From: Lasiosphaeria ovina
Lineage: Eukaryota; Ascomycota; Sordariomycetes; Sordariales; Lasiosphaeriaceae
DNA: 64,000 nt
Reading direction: 5' to 3'
Assembly (NCBI GenBank): GCA_033439765.1
Contig: JAULSN010000003.1
Coordinates: forward strand, 3,100,001-3,164,000
In this document: positions 51,861 through 63,585 of the stretch, piece by piece
Layout: each line of letters begins with the position of its first letter
Position numbering within the stretch: the first letter of the stretch is position 1
Program-made: the position numbers and the translations under genes
The notes under the pieces: generated by a model
Databases searched by the model: none
What the model was told of the DNA's origin: nothing
What the model saw: only the letters and a program-made list of their open reading frames with translations

Positions 51861-52509
51861 ATGTCTTTCACACTTCCCAACCTCGAGACGGGCTGGCACG
51901 TCGACCAAGGTACGCGACCCCCTCCCCCTCCTCCTCCCCCTCCTGGCCTAGTTATCGGGCTGTTTTACCATTCGCATACGCCGCCCATACGCATCTGACG
52001 GGAGCCAAGCTAACCGCACCTTTAATCGAACACAGCCATCCTCAGCGAAGACGAGCGTCTAGTCGTGATCCGTTTCGGCCGGAGCTGGACCCCCGACTGC
52101 ATGCGACAGGACGAGGTGTTGTACCGCATCGCCGACCTGGTCAAGAACTTTGCCGTCATGTAAGTTGCCTTCTTTCTCTCCGTCAAAGACCTGCTTTGGG
52201 GGTAGATACCGGTATACTGGTAGGAGAGGTGTGCTAACAGCGCACTTGCGTAGCTACGTCTGCGACATCGACACGGTGCCCGACTTCAACCAAATGTACG
52301 AGCTCTACGACGAGTGTACGCTCATGTTCTTCTTCCGCAACAAGCACATGATGATCGATCTCGGGACCGGCGACAACAACAAGATCAAGTGGGTGCTCGA
52401 GGACAAGCAGGAGCTCATCGACATCATCGAGACCATCTACCGCGGCGCCAAGAAGGGCCGCGGTCTCGTCATCAGCCCAAAGGACTACTCGACCCGCCAC
52501 CGCTATTAG
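51861..52509 (+). CDS. dim1: Dim1, U5 snRNP thioredoxin-like protein
   Basis: Three exons, 51861-51909, 52036-52159 and 52254-52509, with introns of 126 and 94 nt; 142 residues, exactly the usual length of this highly conserved family. Sequence begins MSFTLPNLETGWHVDQAILS across the first splice. It continues with VVIRFGRSWTPDCMRQDEVL, CDIDTVPDFNQMYELYDECT, MFFFRNKHMMIDLGTGDNNK and ends DYSTRHRY. The fold is thioredoxin-like, but the redox Cys pair is absent, as in all family members. Dim1 (human TXNL4A, 15K) belongs to U5 snRNP and the tri-snRNP and acts in pre-mRNA splicing; fission-yeast mutants are defective in mitosis. The first exon is only 49 nt. Confidence 0.97.
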
Positions 52510-53748
52510 ACGCGCCACTGGAGCGAGCTTGTCGCTGAGTTCTAGTGGTTAGATAGACAGTATTAATAAGGCGCCTCGGTCGCAGGCACTGTCTGTACGT
52601 AAGCCAGGCTCAAGCAAGTGTGTACTATGTAAAGGCTTTTGGCCCCATGTTCCGTATATCGAAGCGTTTTATAGGGGCCCCGAGTGGAACTAGGCGCTAC
52701 AGACAACAATTACCAGGTTGGCCGTTTAGCGTCAATCGCCAGATCTGCGATCTGCTCCCAGAATGACGTTGCTATCCACCGGGTTTGACACAATCAGGAA
52801 ACAGACGGGCTTCCTGCCCCTTTTTTGTAACGGTCGGGATAATCCTTTCAGCAAAGACGTGGGGGCATCGCAAAAAACCCCCCCCCCCCCCCCCCCCCCC
52901 CGCCTGCCAATGCCAAGAACAAATGTGGGAACCGAGATGGAATCGCCCCTCGCTCGTGCGGTTTTAGATCAGGGGGGCCGTAACGGCTGGAAATATTACA
53001 AGAATTAAATTTTGATCTTATTTTGCCCTCGCTCGTGTTTCCATATCAGTAATTCAGTAATAGACCGTGTCATGTGCCACGGCGATGACACAGCGGCGCT
53101 GTCTTGAAGAGACCGAGGAGACCAACCAACGGCCTTTTATCAGTGCGTCTCCGGTTAGTTACAAGCTGCAGTTTGCCTGCCGTAAATTCAGCCGAAGGGC
53201 TGCTGCACTGTATCCGTACATAGTACAATGAACGGAGAACGGTCGGACTTGCGGCATGAGGGAGCAGGAACGACCTGATTGGTGTCGGACAAGCTTTCAC
53301 CACGCTGTCGGGACCGCACTGCGGTCCGAGCGTCACCTCATTTCGAGGCTTCAGGGGAGACTAGGACCCGTCAAACAGTGGTCCCAGTGCCAGGGACCTC
53401 GATTGGAGTGAAGCTGCCAGGGGTCCTACTAGTAGACTCGCGGGAAGCAGCCAGTCGTCCACTGGCAATTGCAAATTTCTGGCCTTCCTCCTTGCCCTGT
53501 TGCCAGCAGCCCACAGCACCGCAGCCCTCTTGCCTTGCCTGCCTACGTATTCACAGCGCACTGCCTCCTCCGTCCTGCAGCCTCAGCTCTCTAGCTTTCG
53601 GCCACTCGTTTTCCTTTTTTTTTTCCTCTTTTCCCCTTCACTTGTTGCTTCTCGATCTCGAAATGCCCTTGCCCGGCTTCGAGTGACGACCCGGTAGAGC
53701 GACGACACCTAATCCACTTTAGCCATCTCCCCCCTCGAGTCGGCCTGG
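52510..53748. other. intergenic region with C24 tract
   Basis: No gene recognised. It holds the Dim1 3' end, a C24 homopolymer at 52878-52901 and the promoter of the DUF3405 gene. The last ~200 bp are pyrimidine-rich (CTTTTCC runs), as is frequent in fungal leaders. Confidence 0.5.
52878..52901. repeat. C24 homopolymer tract
   Basis: Twenty-four uninterrupted C on the plus strand, preceded by A6. Confidence 0.95.
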
Positions 53749-55765
53749 ATGCACAAAACATCGCCACAGAAAGGGTGGAAAGTCCTCTTCAGGACAACTC
53801 AACCCGCACCTCCACCCCTGAGCGTCGGCCACGCCAACATGAGCCGTCACCTCCTCGCCTGGAATAGGCTGCGCCGCTTGTTCCATAACCGACTGACTCT
53901 CATCTCTGCCTTCATCGTCTGCTCCGTCTGGCTGCTCACCTCGGACCTGCGCTCGCCGGCGGAATGGCCATCGCTGCCGGGCCTCGCCCCGAATCCGCCC
54001 ACCCCTATACCGCCCCCGAAGCGCATGTCCAACGCAAACTACACGGTGCCGCCTCTCGGAGAGCGTGTCTTGTGCGTCGGGCCCCGCGGCCATCTGCTGA
54101 CCAAGAGCCCCGACGATGACTTGAAGGAGATTGAGCTGGAAATGCGTATGTGATGGTCCCTCTCACTGCCCCTCCCCCCTAGTCACTCGTCCCCTGACCT
54201 CGGACCCGACGATAGCCTACCCCACCCCCTTTACCGGCTCCTACGAGGCCCTCGGCATCGACCTAACCTTCATGAGCGCCGACGGGCGGTATGGGCCGTA
54301 TGGATTCGGCGCGGAGAAGGACTCGTACACCCGGCAGCGCGTTGACTGGGACCGGGTCGACTGGGCGAAACTGCAGAACGAATGCTTCGAGCGGAACTCG
54401 CACCGCTTTCCGCCGACGGCCAAGAAGCTCGAGAACACGTTGGCGTCGTACCGGTTCTCCTTCCGGAACCTGTCGCAGATCCCCGAGGTCCGCCACTGGC
54501 ACGAGTTCCGCTCGACGCGCCGCACCGCCGTCGTCGTGCGCGTCTGGCGCGGCTACGAGTACATGCCCGAGGACATGTTCTACCTCCGCTCCCTCGTCGC
54601 CGAGGCCGCCCTCAAGACGGGCGGCGAGTACCAGGTCATCTTGCTCGTCGACATGAAGGACTACGAGGGTAACATCTTCGGGTCCAGCGAGGAGTACCTG
54701 CAGGGCCTGAAGAGCGCCGGAATCCCCCCCGAGTTCCAGTCCATGGCGCTCTTGTGGGACGACCGCCTGCTGTCGAGCTGGTATCCGGATATTGAAGAGC
54801 ACAGGTAGGATTCAAGGCCCCCCTTTTTCCCCCTTTCTCCCTCGCTTATTAACAGGTGCTGCAGAACCATGTGGCAGGTATACCAGCCGATGCAGCTCCT
54901 CGCGCTGCACTACCCCGAGTACGACCACTTCTGGCAGGTCGAGCTCGACATGCGCTTCACGGGCGACGCAGGTCGGTACCTCGACAGGCTGACGAGCTTC
55001 GCGCGTAACGAGCCGCGGAAGCAGGCCTTTGAGCGGTCCACTTTCATGCACATGCAGCAGATGATTGGCGACTATGACGAGTTCTTCAACGAGGTCGACA
55101 AGGTGCACAACGGGTCGGCCGTCATCTGGGGCCCCCTGCGCATCCCCGAGATCCAGCCCATCGGGCCGGACCCGCCGACGCGCTTCGCCAAGGACGAGCA
55201 CTTCAAGTGGGGCGTCGGCGAGGAGGCCGACGTGATCGTCACGTCGTTCTGCAACAACGTGCTCAACGCGCACCAGTGGGTGTTCCAGGGCTGGCTGGGC
55301 GGCTTCAGCGCCGGGCTTAAGACGCCGCGGTTCTTCTGCCCGCCCGCCATCATGCGCACGAGCCGCGCCCTGCTGTTCGTCATCCACGAGGCTCAGATCC
55401 GGCAGCACCTGCGCGTTCCCAGCGAAGCCACGCCGCCGAGCTTTGCGCTATGGCACGGCCTCAAGTTCAGCTTCCCCCAGCACCCCGTCTTCTGGCACGA
55501 GCGCGACGACTTCGCCACGCAGGAGAAGTGGTGGAAGGGCGGCCCCGCCAAGAGCTCGACGGGCATCGGCCCCGACGACATTGGCCACCCCCGCGGGTAC
55601 GGCCTGACCTTTTGGTGGGAGACGGACTGGCCCCGCCAGATCTACAACGCCTGGCAGGGCCGCCGCCTCGACGACGGCGTCCCGCGCCCCTGGATCCTCC
55701 AGGACCGCGACGGCCAGATCTATGCGCCCAGCATGTTGCTGCACCCCATGAAGCATTCCAGGTAA
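53749..55765 (+). CDS. DUF3405 family type II membrane protein (putative Golgi protein)
   Basis: Three exons, 53749-54145, 54216-54804 and 54865-55765, with introns of 70 and 60 nt; 628 residues. One hydrophobic segment near residues 49-65 (LTLISAFIVCSVWLLTSD) follows basic residues, as in type II Golgi or ER proteins, leaving the large domain in the lumen. The C-terminal ~500 residues match the fungal DUF3405 family: DGRYGPYGFGAEKDSYTR, LLVDMKDYEGNIFGSSEEYL, WYPDIEEHRTMWQVYQPMQL across the second splice, FWQVELDMRFTGDAGRYLD, WGVGEEADVIV and FALWHGLKFSFPQHPVF. The E-L-D-M stretch recalls the D-x-D-like acidic motifs of glycosyltransferases, and a glycosyltransferase role is often suspected, but no activity can be claimed. 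An alternative start is the ATG at 53839, which lies closer to the membrane segment. Confidence 0.88.
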
Positions 55766-56243
55766 CAGCTTAATGACTTCCATATATGTGGGTTTAATGG
55801 CAACGAGAATAAAGCGGGGGAGGGACGGCGGAAGAAGACAAAAACGAAAGCACGAGGACAAAATCTTGGGGAGGGAAATAATCTGTATGTGTGCGCCATT
55901 AGCATCGTCTCTCTATTGTGTTTGCGTGTGTGTATCGTTTCTCTGTCAGAGAGAAGCAAAACCAGCTTTTTTTCTGGCGGATGCCACGCGCAAAGAACGG
56001 AGGTGGGAGGCGGAGGATATAGGGAGAGAGGAACCCGGGGAAGGAGTATTACATGGAAATTGGAGTCCAGGTGGCTTCTGGGATACATTTTTCTTTTTTT
56101 TCTTGTCTGTTAATTTTTCTCCCCCATACTTTCTTGTTTTCTCTTACCCATATTTCTTGTTCTGTCTGTCCATCAGCAAAAACTTACCTACCTTACCTAC
56201 CCTCTCCTGCATTTATGTATGTATATTTTTTTTCGTCTCTTCT

Positions 56244-56273
56244 TCGTCCTCGTCCTCGTCCTCGTCCTCGTCT
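56244..56273 (+). repeat. (TCGTCC)n microsatellite
   Basis: About five tandem units of CGTCCT/TCGTCC between 56244 and 56273, downstream of the DUF3405 gene and outside any recognised gene. Confidence 0.85.
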
Positions 56274-56346
56274 CCATAATGCCTCCCCTTCCGTGGTGGG
56301 ATTCTCGTCGCTCTCATCATCAGCATCAGCATCGGCGTCATGCCAA

Positions 56347-56348
56347 TG

Positions 56349-56384
<36 letters not shown>
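56347..56384 (+). repeat. (TGCC)n microsatellite, about 9.5 units
   Basis: Perfect TGCC tetranucleotide repeat from 56347 to 56384, outside any recognised gene. Confidence 0.9.
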
Positions 56385-56646
56385 CTCGCGTACCAGTCAG
56401 GGTAAATCTAACCTAACCTAATCTAGCCTAATTTACTACATCGCATAACATGGAGCATTGCGTGGTTCATTCGGTGTGGGTTTGTTTGTGTTGTGTGTGA
56501 GTGGTGAGTTGTGGAAGTGTAGCTTGCTGACTAGCTAATGTGTATGCCCCTTTGTTTGGATCTGTGTTGTTCGTCGCTGTCTGGACTCGGTGTATGTTTT
56601 TCCTTCGCGTCCTGCGTTGCGTTGCAGAGTCGCGCCGAGTTGAGAG

Positions 56647-56673
56647 GCAAGGCGAGGCGAGGCGAGGCGAGGC
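56647..56673 (+). repeat. (GGCGA)n minisatellite
   Basis: Pentamer GGCGA repeated about four times after one GGCAA unit, outside any recognised gene. Confidence 0.85.
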
Positions 56674-58198
56674 TGGGTTTGGGTCGAGATTGTTGCGCGG
56701 AGAGGCTTGCTTGCTTGTTTGTTTGTCTATTGTGGATTTGATGGGTGGATGTGTTGTTCTTGTTGTTCGCATATATACATCTTCCGTGTTCGCGGCTGCT
56801 TGTCGAGCTTGGGGTCGAACTTGTTGGCTGAACGGTGCGTGTGTGTGGGTTTGGGTGTGGGACCCGTCCCGTCCCGTCAGGGGAGTGCTAGATTCGTCAG
56901 TGTTGTCTGCCCTTCGGAGAAATTCGCACGAGAAGTGGTAATCTAGAAGGCTTTTGTCAATATTTTCGAGGCTTCTTGGTGTCCGCCTGTAGAAGCATCA
57001 TCTTTGCCCCGTGTAGTTCCTGCCTGTGTCTGTGTGCATACATACATACCTATGTGTGTTCCGTGGCCAATGGCTGGCTGGCTGGCTGACTATTTTGTCT
57101 CGAGAAGCAAGGAGCGGCAGGCAGCGACCTGACGAGGCAGTCTCTTGTCGGGAGTGTCGGAGCCTGAAGGCGTGGTTGTTGGAAGGATCAAGCGGCTTTC
57201 ATGGCTGAGCAGTCGTATGCAGCAATCGGCCGTCATCCAGAACGCCAGCTAGTTAAGCGGTTGTTCGTCGAAGAGTCAGCGCCGTTGCCCGCAGCGGTCG
57301 AAAGGCACTCGAGTAAATAAGGGGCTCGGATTTCGCTCAGGCAAGAGATAGCCACGCGCGAACAGAAAAAGCGAGTCGTGAGCAGAATATTAATAATTAG
57401 AGGCTCAAACCAAGACCTAATGATGGTAAAATCCGTAGTTGCAATTAATTAGGTGGTGATTAATGCTAGCGATTCGTCACGCGGCTGGACATATAAAATG
57501 GGGAAAAGACAAAGAAGTTGTTCTGGTAGCTACCAGGTCTTTCGTTTTGGGAATATCCGGCTCTTGGGAACAAGGAATGGAACAAGAACAGAAGAACGTC
57601 ATGGGTAATCTCACAATATCCGTCCCGGCTGCGGCGTTTCGTGCCTGTCTATCTCTTTCTTTGTCAACGAGTCGTAGCTATTTCGACAGACGCACGGCCG
57701 AGCGCATCAGCGCATCATGGCTACGCAGTTACCCGCCGCGCCATCCACCCATCCACCAAGCATGATTCTTGACGCAATACCTAAAATCTAAATACACTTC
57801 AGCATGTAGTCCAATCCCTAGATGTTTATTAGCGGGGGGGTTTCCCATATCTGAAGGCCTCGATACCTTGCGGCTCACCCCAAGGGTTTTTCGCCGAGGG
57901 ATGTAATAGCTGTTCGAACCCCTATTGTGGAATCTACAGCCCCTATTGTACAATCCTGGAGGCCCATTGTAGATTCTTGGAGGCCTATTCCTTTATTATA
58001 AAGGCCACGCGTATAAACAACTGGGGATTATGTGCACGACGGTAAGTATGGCAAAGACCCAGGAGGGCCTTCATTTTTTCCGTAAGTGAGGGTGTCCTCA
58101 CAAACTAGCAACAAGAATGCCCTATGTACAACCGCAAGACAGCTACAATGCTCACCCCATAGCCATCTGGCATACATGCAATCATTCTCCGTCAACGC

Positions 58199-61100
58199 CT
58201 AGGTCAGCCACTGGCCCGGGCCAGGCCCGAAATAGGCCTCGTCGTCACCGAGCACCTTGAGGGGGCAAGGGTCTGCCTCGCAGCCTTGATAGACGACGTT
58301 GTTTCCCCACCAGTTGATATCGATCTCGAGCCACTGTACAGTAAAGAACATGACAACGGCTGCCAGCGAGATGCCCACCGAGAAGGCAGCCGAGAGCACA
58401 AAGTTGTACTTGGCCCAGAACTCGAGGTACCGGTACTTGCACCACATCCACGACAGGTAGGCGATGGGCAGCGACGGGACCATCCAAGACAGGTTGTACG
58501 GGGACCAGTTCAGGGCGCCGTAGAACAGGACGACGGGGTGGATCTGGCGCAGCCACTTGTGCGACTTGAACCTGCGCCGCACGAACCAGAACGCGACGGG
58601 AAACACGACACCCAGCGCCCAGCCGGCCATCAGGACTGTGTACTGGCCGTTGTGGCCGAACATCTTCCTGGGGCCGATTGTTCCCCACAGAACCGACGCC
58701 ATGAAAAAGGTGTTGATACCTGGGCACGACATGTTGTTTGGGGCATCCTCAGTGCAAACATGGGGGATCTGGTTCATCTGGAAGTTGAGAACGGTGACGC
58801 AGATGAACGTCGAGATGAACGTCGGGATGACCTGCGCCATGAAGGTCTGGCGAGGCGGGATTTTGATGTAGTGGGCGAGCTTCAGGTCGTTGGCGAACGA
58901 AGTGGCATTGGAGCACGTAACGTACCTGCAGCCTTATTAGCGTAGCACTCAAGTCTCCGTTAATATTTGCTCGTTGCATAGAGTTTGTCTTACCCGAAGC
59001 ACTTGAAGTAGTTCATGGCCAGTGCGTTCCCATCTGAAAATGTGCCGCCGATGAACTCGGCGAGAACATTGAGGGCAACCTCGATTCCCGTTATAGCCCT
59101 GATGATGCCGAGGGGGATAACAAAGATGATGCACAGAATGATGCCGTAGAAAACGACGCCCGGTGTTGTGTATGTCTCCCATCCGACAATGCCGCCGATT
59201 CCAAAGCCAATCGCGGCGGCCAGGACGAGCAAATACCACCACTCGGGGACTAGAGCCATGAGACAGCAGTTGTTAGTGTCATATAATCTAAAACTTGAGC
59301 GACGATACTATCGCTTACCTTCGGTGTATCTCGACATCAAGCGGGCGTGCACATCGGTGAATTTGGCGACACCGGAGGTTGTCTTGCTCTTGCGGAAGGA
59401 GCCGATGAGGTTCTTGAATCCCGATATGAGCTCATATCGGTGGTGAAGAAAGACGTACTGTAGGGCAAGGTCAGCTCATCACCATCTGCGTCAAGGAATG
59501 TTCGGATCCCAACTCACCACGATGGATGCCGGATACACAGCAAAGAAGAAGAAGTAGACTGTCAAGGTTCCAGCGGAGAGGTAGGCAGGAGAGTATTGCC
59601 CGTACTTTGCCGCATCGTACAGCCCTTTGTCGTCGAGGGCCTTCGATACCTGGTACGGCGCCCCAGTGTTGTCATAGACATGGTTTGTATTGATGGGGAG
59701 ATACGAGGTGAAGTAGGCATTGTTGTACCACATGCCGATAATGACCAGGCATGAGACAACCATCCCGAGTACCTTGTTCAACGTCGCGAAGAAGGGAAGC
59801 ATGAGCGGGTCATCGCCATCAAACGAGAGGACGTTCCAGTCAAAGGTCGGCCACGGATTGATGCCCAGACCGCTGTAGAAACCCGTCATTGCCGCGAGGT
59901 TCACGTTGTTGGGCGCGATCCACGTGAGCCAGCTGAACGCGGTCAGCGCCGTGAAGATGTAGTTTGGGAACCAAAACCACACAAACATGGCTCCAGCGGC
60001 GCACATGAAGAACTTGTAGCGCGACATGAAGTAGCTGACGTTGCCTGGTCCGTAGACGGAATAGTTCATGTCGTTGTGAAAGGCCGTGTTCAGGGCAATC
60101 GTCACCAACGATGATGGCCAGACGCAGTATGCAGGGTAGACCAGGAAACGGCGCGTGAGGCCGGCCATTCCGTAGCCGATCAGGTTGGTCGAGAGAGAAA
60201 CGAGGATCTGGTAGCTGAACTGACCGGCGTAGGACTGATTGAAGAACTGCGGCAGATACTGGATCCAGATGATGTTGTTGGTGTAGGGAACGTTGCTAGC
60301 GACAGTGGCCATGATGGTAATCAACATGTGCTCCTTCTTGGAAAAGCGGCCAGGGTTCAAGGAGTGACGAACGCCCCAGAGAGTAACGCCCCAGTCTGGC
60401 AGGATACGCTCCAGGAACTTGCCCATGGGGTAAGCACACAGCTGGGCCACGTTGGCTCCGATCGCGATGGGGGGCTGGCGGATCGAGAAGAGTTGGTTTA
60501 CAAAAGCAAGGACACAGGAGAAGAAAAGACCAATGATCCAGGCACGGATAGTCGAGCTCGGGGTCGACGGATCATCGTAATTATCAACCACGCAGCGGAC
60601 CTCTGCATACGGGCTGTTGTTGGTGATCAAGGCAGCCTCAAGCTTCATCTCGTTGATGAGTTGGACATGACGATGGGGGCGATCAAACACGTCGCGGTTC
60701 TCTGCCGTTGCGTCAGTAAAGGCATTTGGGTTATTTCTCCGAGACACTTTGAAGTTCTGAACTCACCAAGAAACTCCTCAATCTTGTCGAGGATCTTGTA
60801 CGGAAAGTTGGGGTCGCTTCCGTGGATCTTGAGAACTTGCGTCAAGAGCTGTGGGAGCGGGTCAGCAGGGCGAAACCGGGGAGAAGAAGAGCGTCGTATG
60901 TCTTCGCTCTCCAACAACAGGTGAAGCAGCTTACCTCCTTCACTTCATCCAGGGTCATGCGGTTTGCGGTCTCTTGGGCCTCCTGGCGATCTCGGGGCGT
61001 CACATTGAACTCGCTAGAGCGAGTCAGAGTCAGTGGGGGTCTGGGGGCAAAATCAAATGAAGCTCATCTTGGACAGGTAATTAAGGTAGGTGGCGATAAC

Positions 61101-61265
61101 GTACCGCTCAACGTCAGCAGAATCAACGGCAGCCTCGTTTCCTCTTATGATACCGGCGCCAATGTTCTTCTCCTTCACGCGGGGGCTGTCTGTTCCCTTT
61201 TTGGCGCGAGACCGCGTGCGGCCACGCAGCGGCTGGGCCTTTTCGCCCGACGAGGTCGACGACAT
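58199..61265 (-). CDS. OPT family oligopeptide transporter
   Basis: Seven exons on the minus strand: 61265-61105, 61013-60935, 60848-60767, 60701-59518, 59457-59319, 59249-58994 and 58925-58199. Introns are 91, 86, 65, 60, 69 and 68 nt with consistent phases; 875 residues. A charged cytosolic N-terminus of about 130 residues leads into the family hallmark (ITNNSPYAEVRCVVDNYDDP) and about 14-16 hydrophobic helices. Other conserved stretches are SIRQPPIAIGANVAQLCAYP, PGRFSKKEHMLITIMATVA, WIAPNNVNLAAMTGFYSGLG and GGTFSDGNALAMNYFKCFGY, the last spanning the sixth intron. These transporters import small peptides (in some cases glutathione or metal chelates) with protons across the plasma membrane. 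The peptide range cannot be inferred. Length and layout fit the yeast OPT1/ISP4 branch rather than the yellow-stripe branch. Confidence 0.95.
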
Positions 61266-63585
61266 GATGCTCACGAGGTGGAATGAAATGATTGGCAGCC
61301 GTGTTACTCGGGCGCAGAAAGGGAAAGAGTGACGGATACAGGGAAGGAAGTGACGGGTACAGGGAAGGAACCGACAGGTGCACACGATTCCTTTGGTGCG
61401 AGGTTGTGCCCGGTGAGGTAGGTGCGGCAGAGAAATTTAGGGCAAGGGGTGAAGGAAGGTGAGAGGAAGGAAAGGGTTGACCTGCGGTAAGTGGGGCCGA
61501 GGGAGGTGAGGTACAGAAATTCAAATGGATGTTTGCCCTCTTTGTTAAAACAGGAAGGTACGCGGCGGAGGTCGAGGTGCCCGGGGCAACATCGGCGGGA
61601 GCGAACTGCTCTGGTCTGGACTACACCAAGCAAGGTAATATTCGGGACGGATGAGATAGCACTGGCAGCAGATGAGGAGCCTCAGTCAGGCAATCTACCT
61701 CGACGGCTGTTATGAGTACTAGTTCTACTACTTCCGCCTTAGTAGTAGACTGAGGCTCTTGAACTGATGGCGGCAGTGGGATTGACGGGAATTTTGACTT
61801 TGAAAAAACGGTAGGAGAAGGTACAACGTAGTTATAGACAACGAATACACCAGTATTTCAACCCACCAGCTCTGGAATCATCCACGCCTTGAATTCTGCA
61901 CGTTAGAACTACGTTGGCTGAACAAGATGCTCCCATCCGTTAGCATTAGGTCTCCATCATTCCATTATCCTTCCCGCAGACGGTCTCGGAAACGGGCCGG
62001 GCACACACACTGGCGCCAGCACATCCGAGACATCTCGCTTGCTCCCGCTTACCCGCAGAGAACTGGCTAGGTTCAACCCCTTTCCCGCTGTCCGTCATGC
62101 CACCAAGTCACTGGATGCGGGGAGAATGACAAGAAAGACGATAACGTCGTCGATCTCCTGGTGCGCCTAGTCGGCTAGTTGCATAGTCTTGGTCAGGTAC
62201 GAATGGGTTTTTTGAGCAGCGGTTGTCGGGACGTTGGCGTTGCACCCGTTTGAAACATGTCGGCATCTTGGTAACGGCTTGCGTCTTGTTCTCGTCGACA
62301 TGTCTCACTGCGTGCCGAGCAAACGGAGCCCCCCCCGCAATACGACTACGTACCTAGGTAGCTGGTAACTAAGGTAACCCGTCTCGTCCAATCCCTATTT
62401 TCCGGACTATCCTTATCAAAGACTAGCTCTGGGGCTTTTATCCTCCGCACTATTAGTCGCAAGGTTCGGAGAGACGTTTTCTCCGGTTTATTAGCCCGAC
62501 TTGGGATATGATTACTTACCTAAATAACACACGTACCTAGGTAGTAGGTAGTTGAACTTGCGCTATCTTAAACAAGCCATGTTTCGAGTTCTCGACAGTA
62601 GGGAATGGCCTGTACCAAGATAGACGTTAGGGTTAGGTTAGACAAGGCGGAAGCAGCCATCCCTCACAGCGACCAGTCTTCCTCCTTGTCCGAAATGCTC
62701 AAAGATGAGCTCCCGTCCCGTCTCCATTGTTTGGGCTATTGCGTGGAGGGCACCGGCCCGAGAGTTTTCACTGGCATCTTCAAGGATCGATGGAAACAGA
62801 ACCGACCGGGCAAAAGGATGGCGAAGCGAGGAATAAATGATTAGATACTGTTGGAATGACGCGCATGTCAGTCAAGGGAGCCTGCGGCTCTGCGACCCGC
62901 CACGGTAGTGGCGGTGGTGGCGCAGAGCAGCATATATATATCGGCCAACGGCCGCCTGCCAGGGCAACAAGATCTACAGAACACACAACGAATCCATCAC
63001 TTGAACCACCAGCTTATAGCGCGCAGCGCGCCCTGTTGTTTCCAGTACCGGTACCCTGGTGATTCCAACAGATACCGAATTCCTAGAACCACTAGTTCAG
63101 AGAAGCTGAACCAGATTAACTACCGAATCTTCTCTCGAAATTCCACGATTAGTGCGTAGACCAGAACTAGAGTGACGTCCCAGAGCAACCAATAATTGTA
63201 GAGCATTCTACAGTTTAAGAAGCCGCCTAGAGGATCTCATGTCATGCCTTGTTTGCCTCTCATTGGTAAGTTACCTTGGACAAATTTCTCCATTTCCGTT
63301 CCCAACACTAATCTTCAACTTTGAGAGAATAATTATTCGGTAACCACACGCCGGCTTTTTGTCTTGACCGGCTCTTCACAGGCACACGCAGCGAATTGTT
63401 CAAGTTTTAAGATATTTGAGACACAAGGTTTTGGCATTCGGGCCTTGGGAAGCTATTATTATGGCTTGATCTCTGACTGATTAGACTAGACTAGAACTAC
63501 TCGATCCGAATGCAAACTTTTTCTTTTTTCAATCTCCCTCCATCGCAGTCTCGACCGGCAGCGACAACACCGACCGCAGGCGGGT
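61266..63585. other. 2.3-kb intergenic region upstream of the OPT gene
   Basis: No gene recognised. The left part is the OPT promoter/leader, with purine-rich GGGAAGGAA-type repeats at about 61340-61380. TACCTAGGTA motifs are at about 62351 and 62532, and a telomere-like GTTAGGGTTAGG at 62626-62637. The right end is the 3' flank of the gene cut by the window edge. Confidence 0.45.

Larger units (their letters stand above)
55766..58198. other. 2.4-kb intergenic region rich in simple repeats
   Basis: No gene recognised. The left part, downstream of the DUF3405 stop, is full of short tandem repeats (listed separately), T- and GT-rich runs and CTTG/TTTG runs near 56707-56727. About 57360-58190 is more AT-rich. 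A degenerate CCCTATTGT/GGAGGCC(C/T)ATT motif recurs several times at 57920-57990, including a short inverted pair around GAATCTACA. Confidence 0.5.

Noticed and set aside
57900..57960. possible tRNA T-arm (GGGGTTCGAAC on the minus strand)
   Set aside because: No matching acceptor stem, D-arm or anticodon arm could be built around it; it belongs to a degenerate short repeat.
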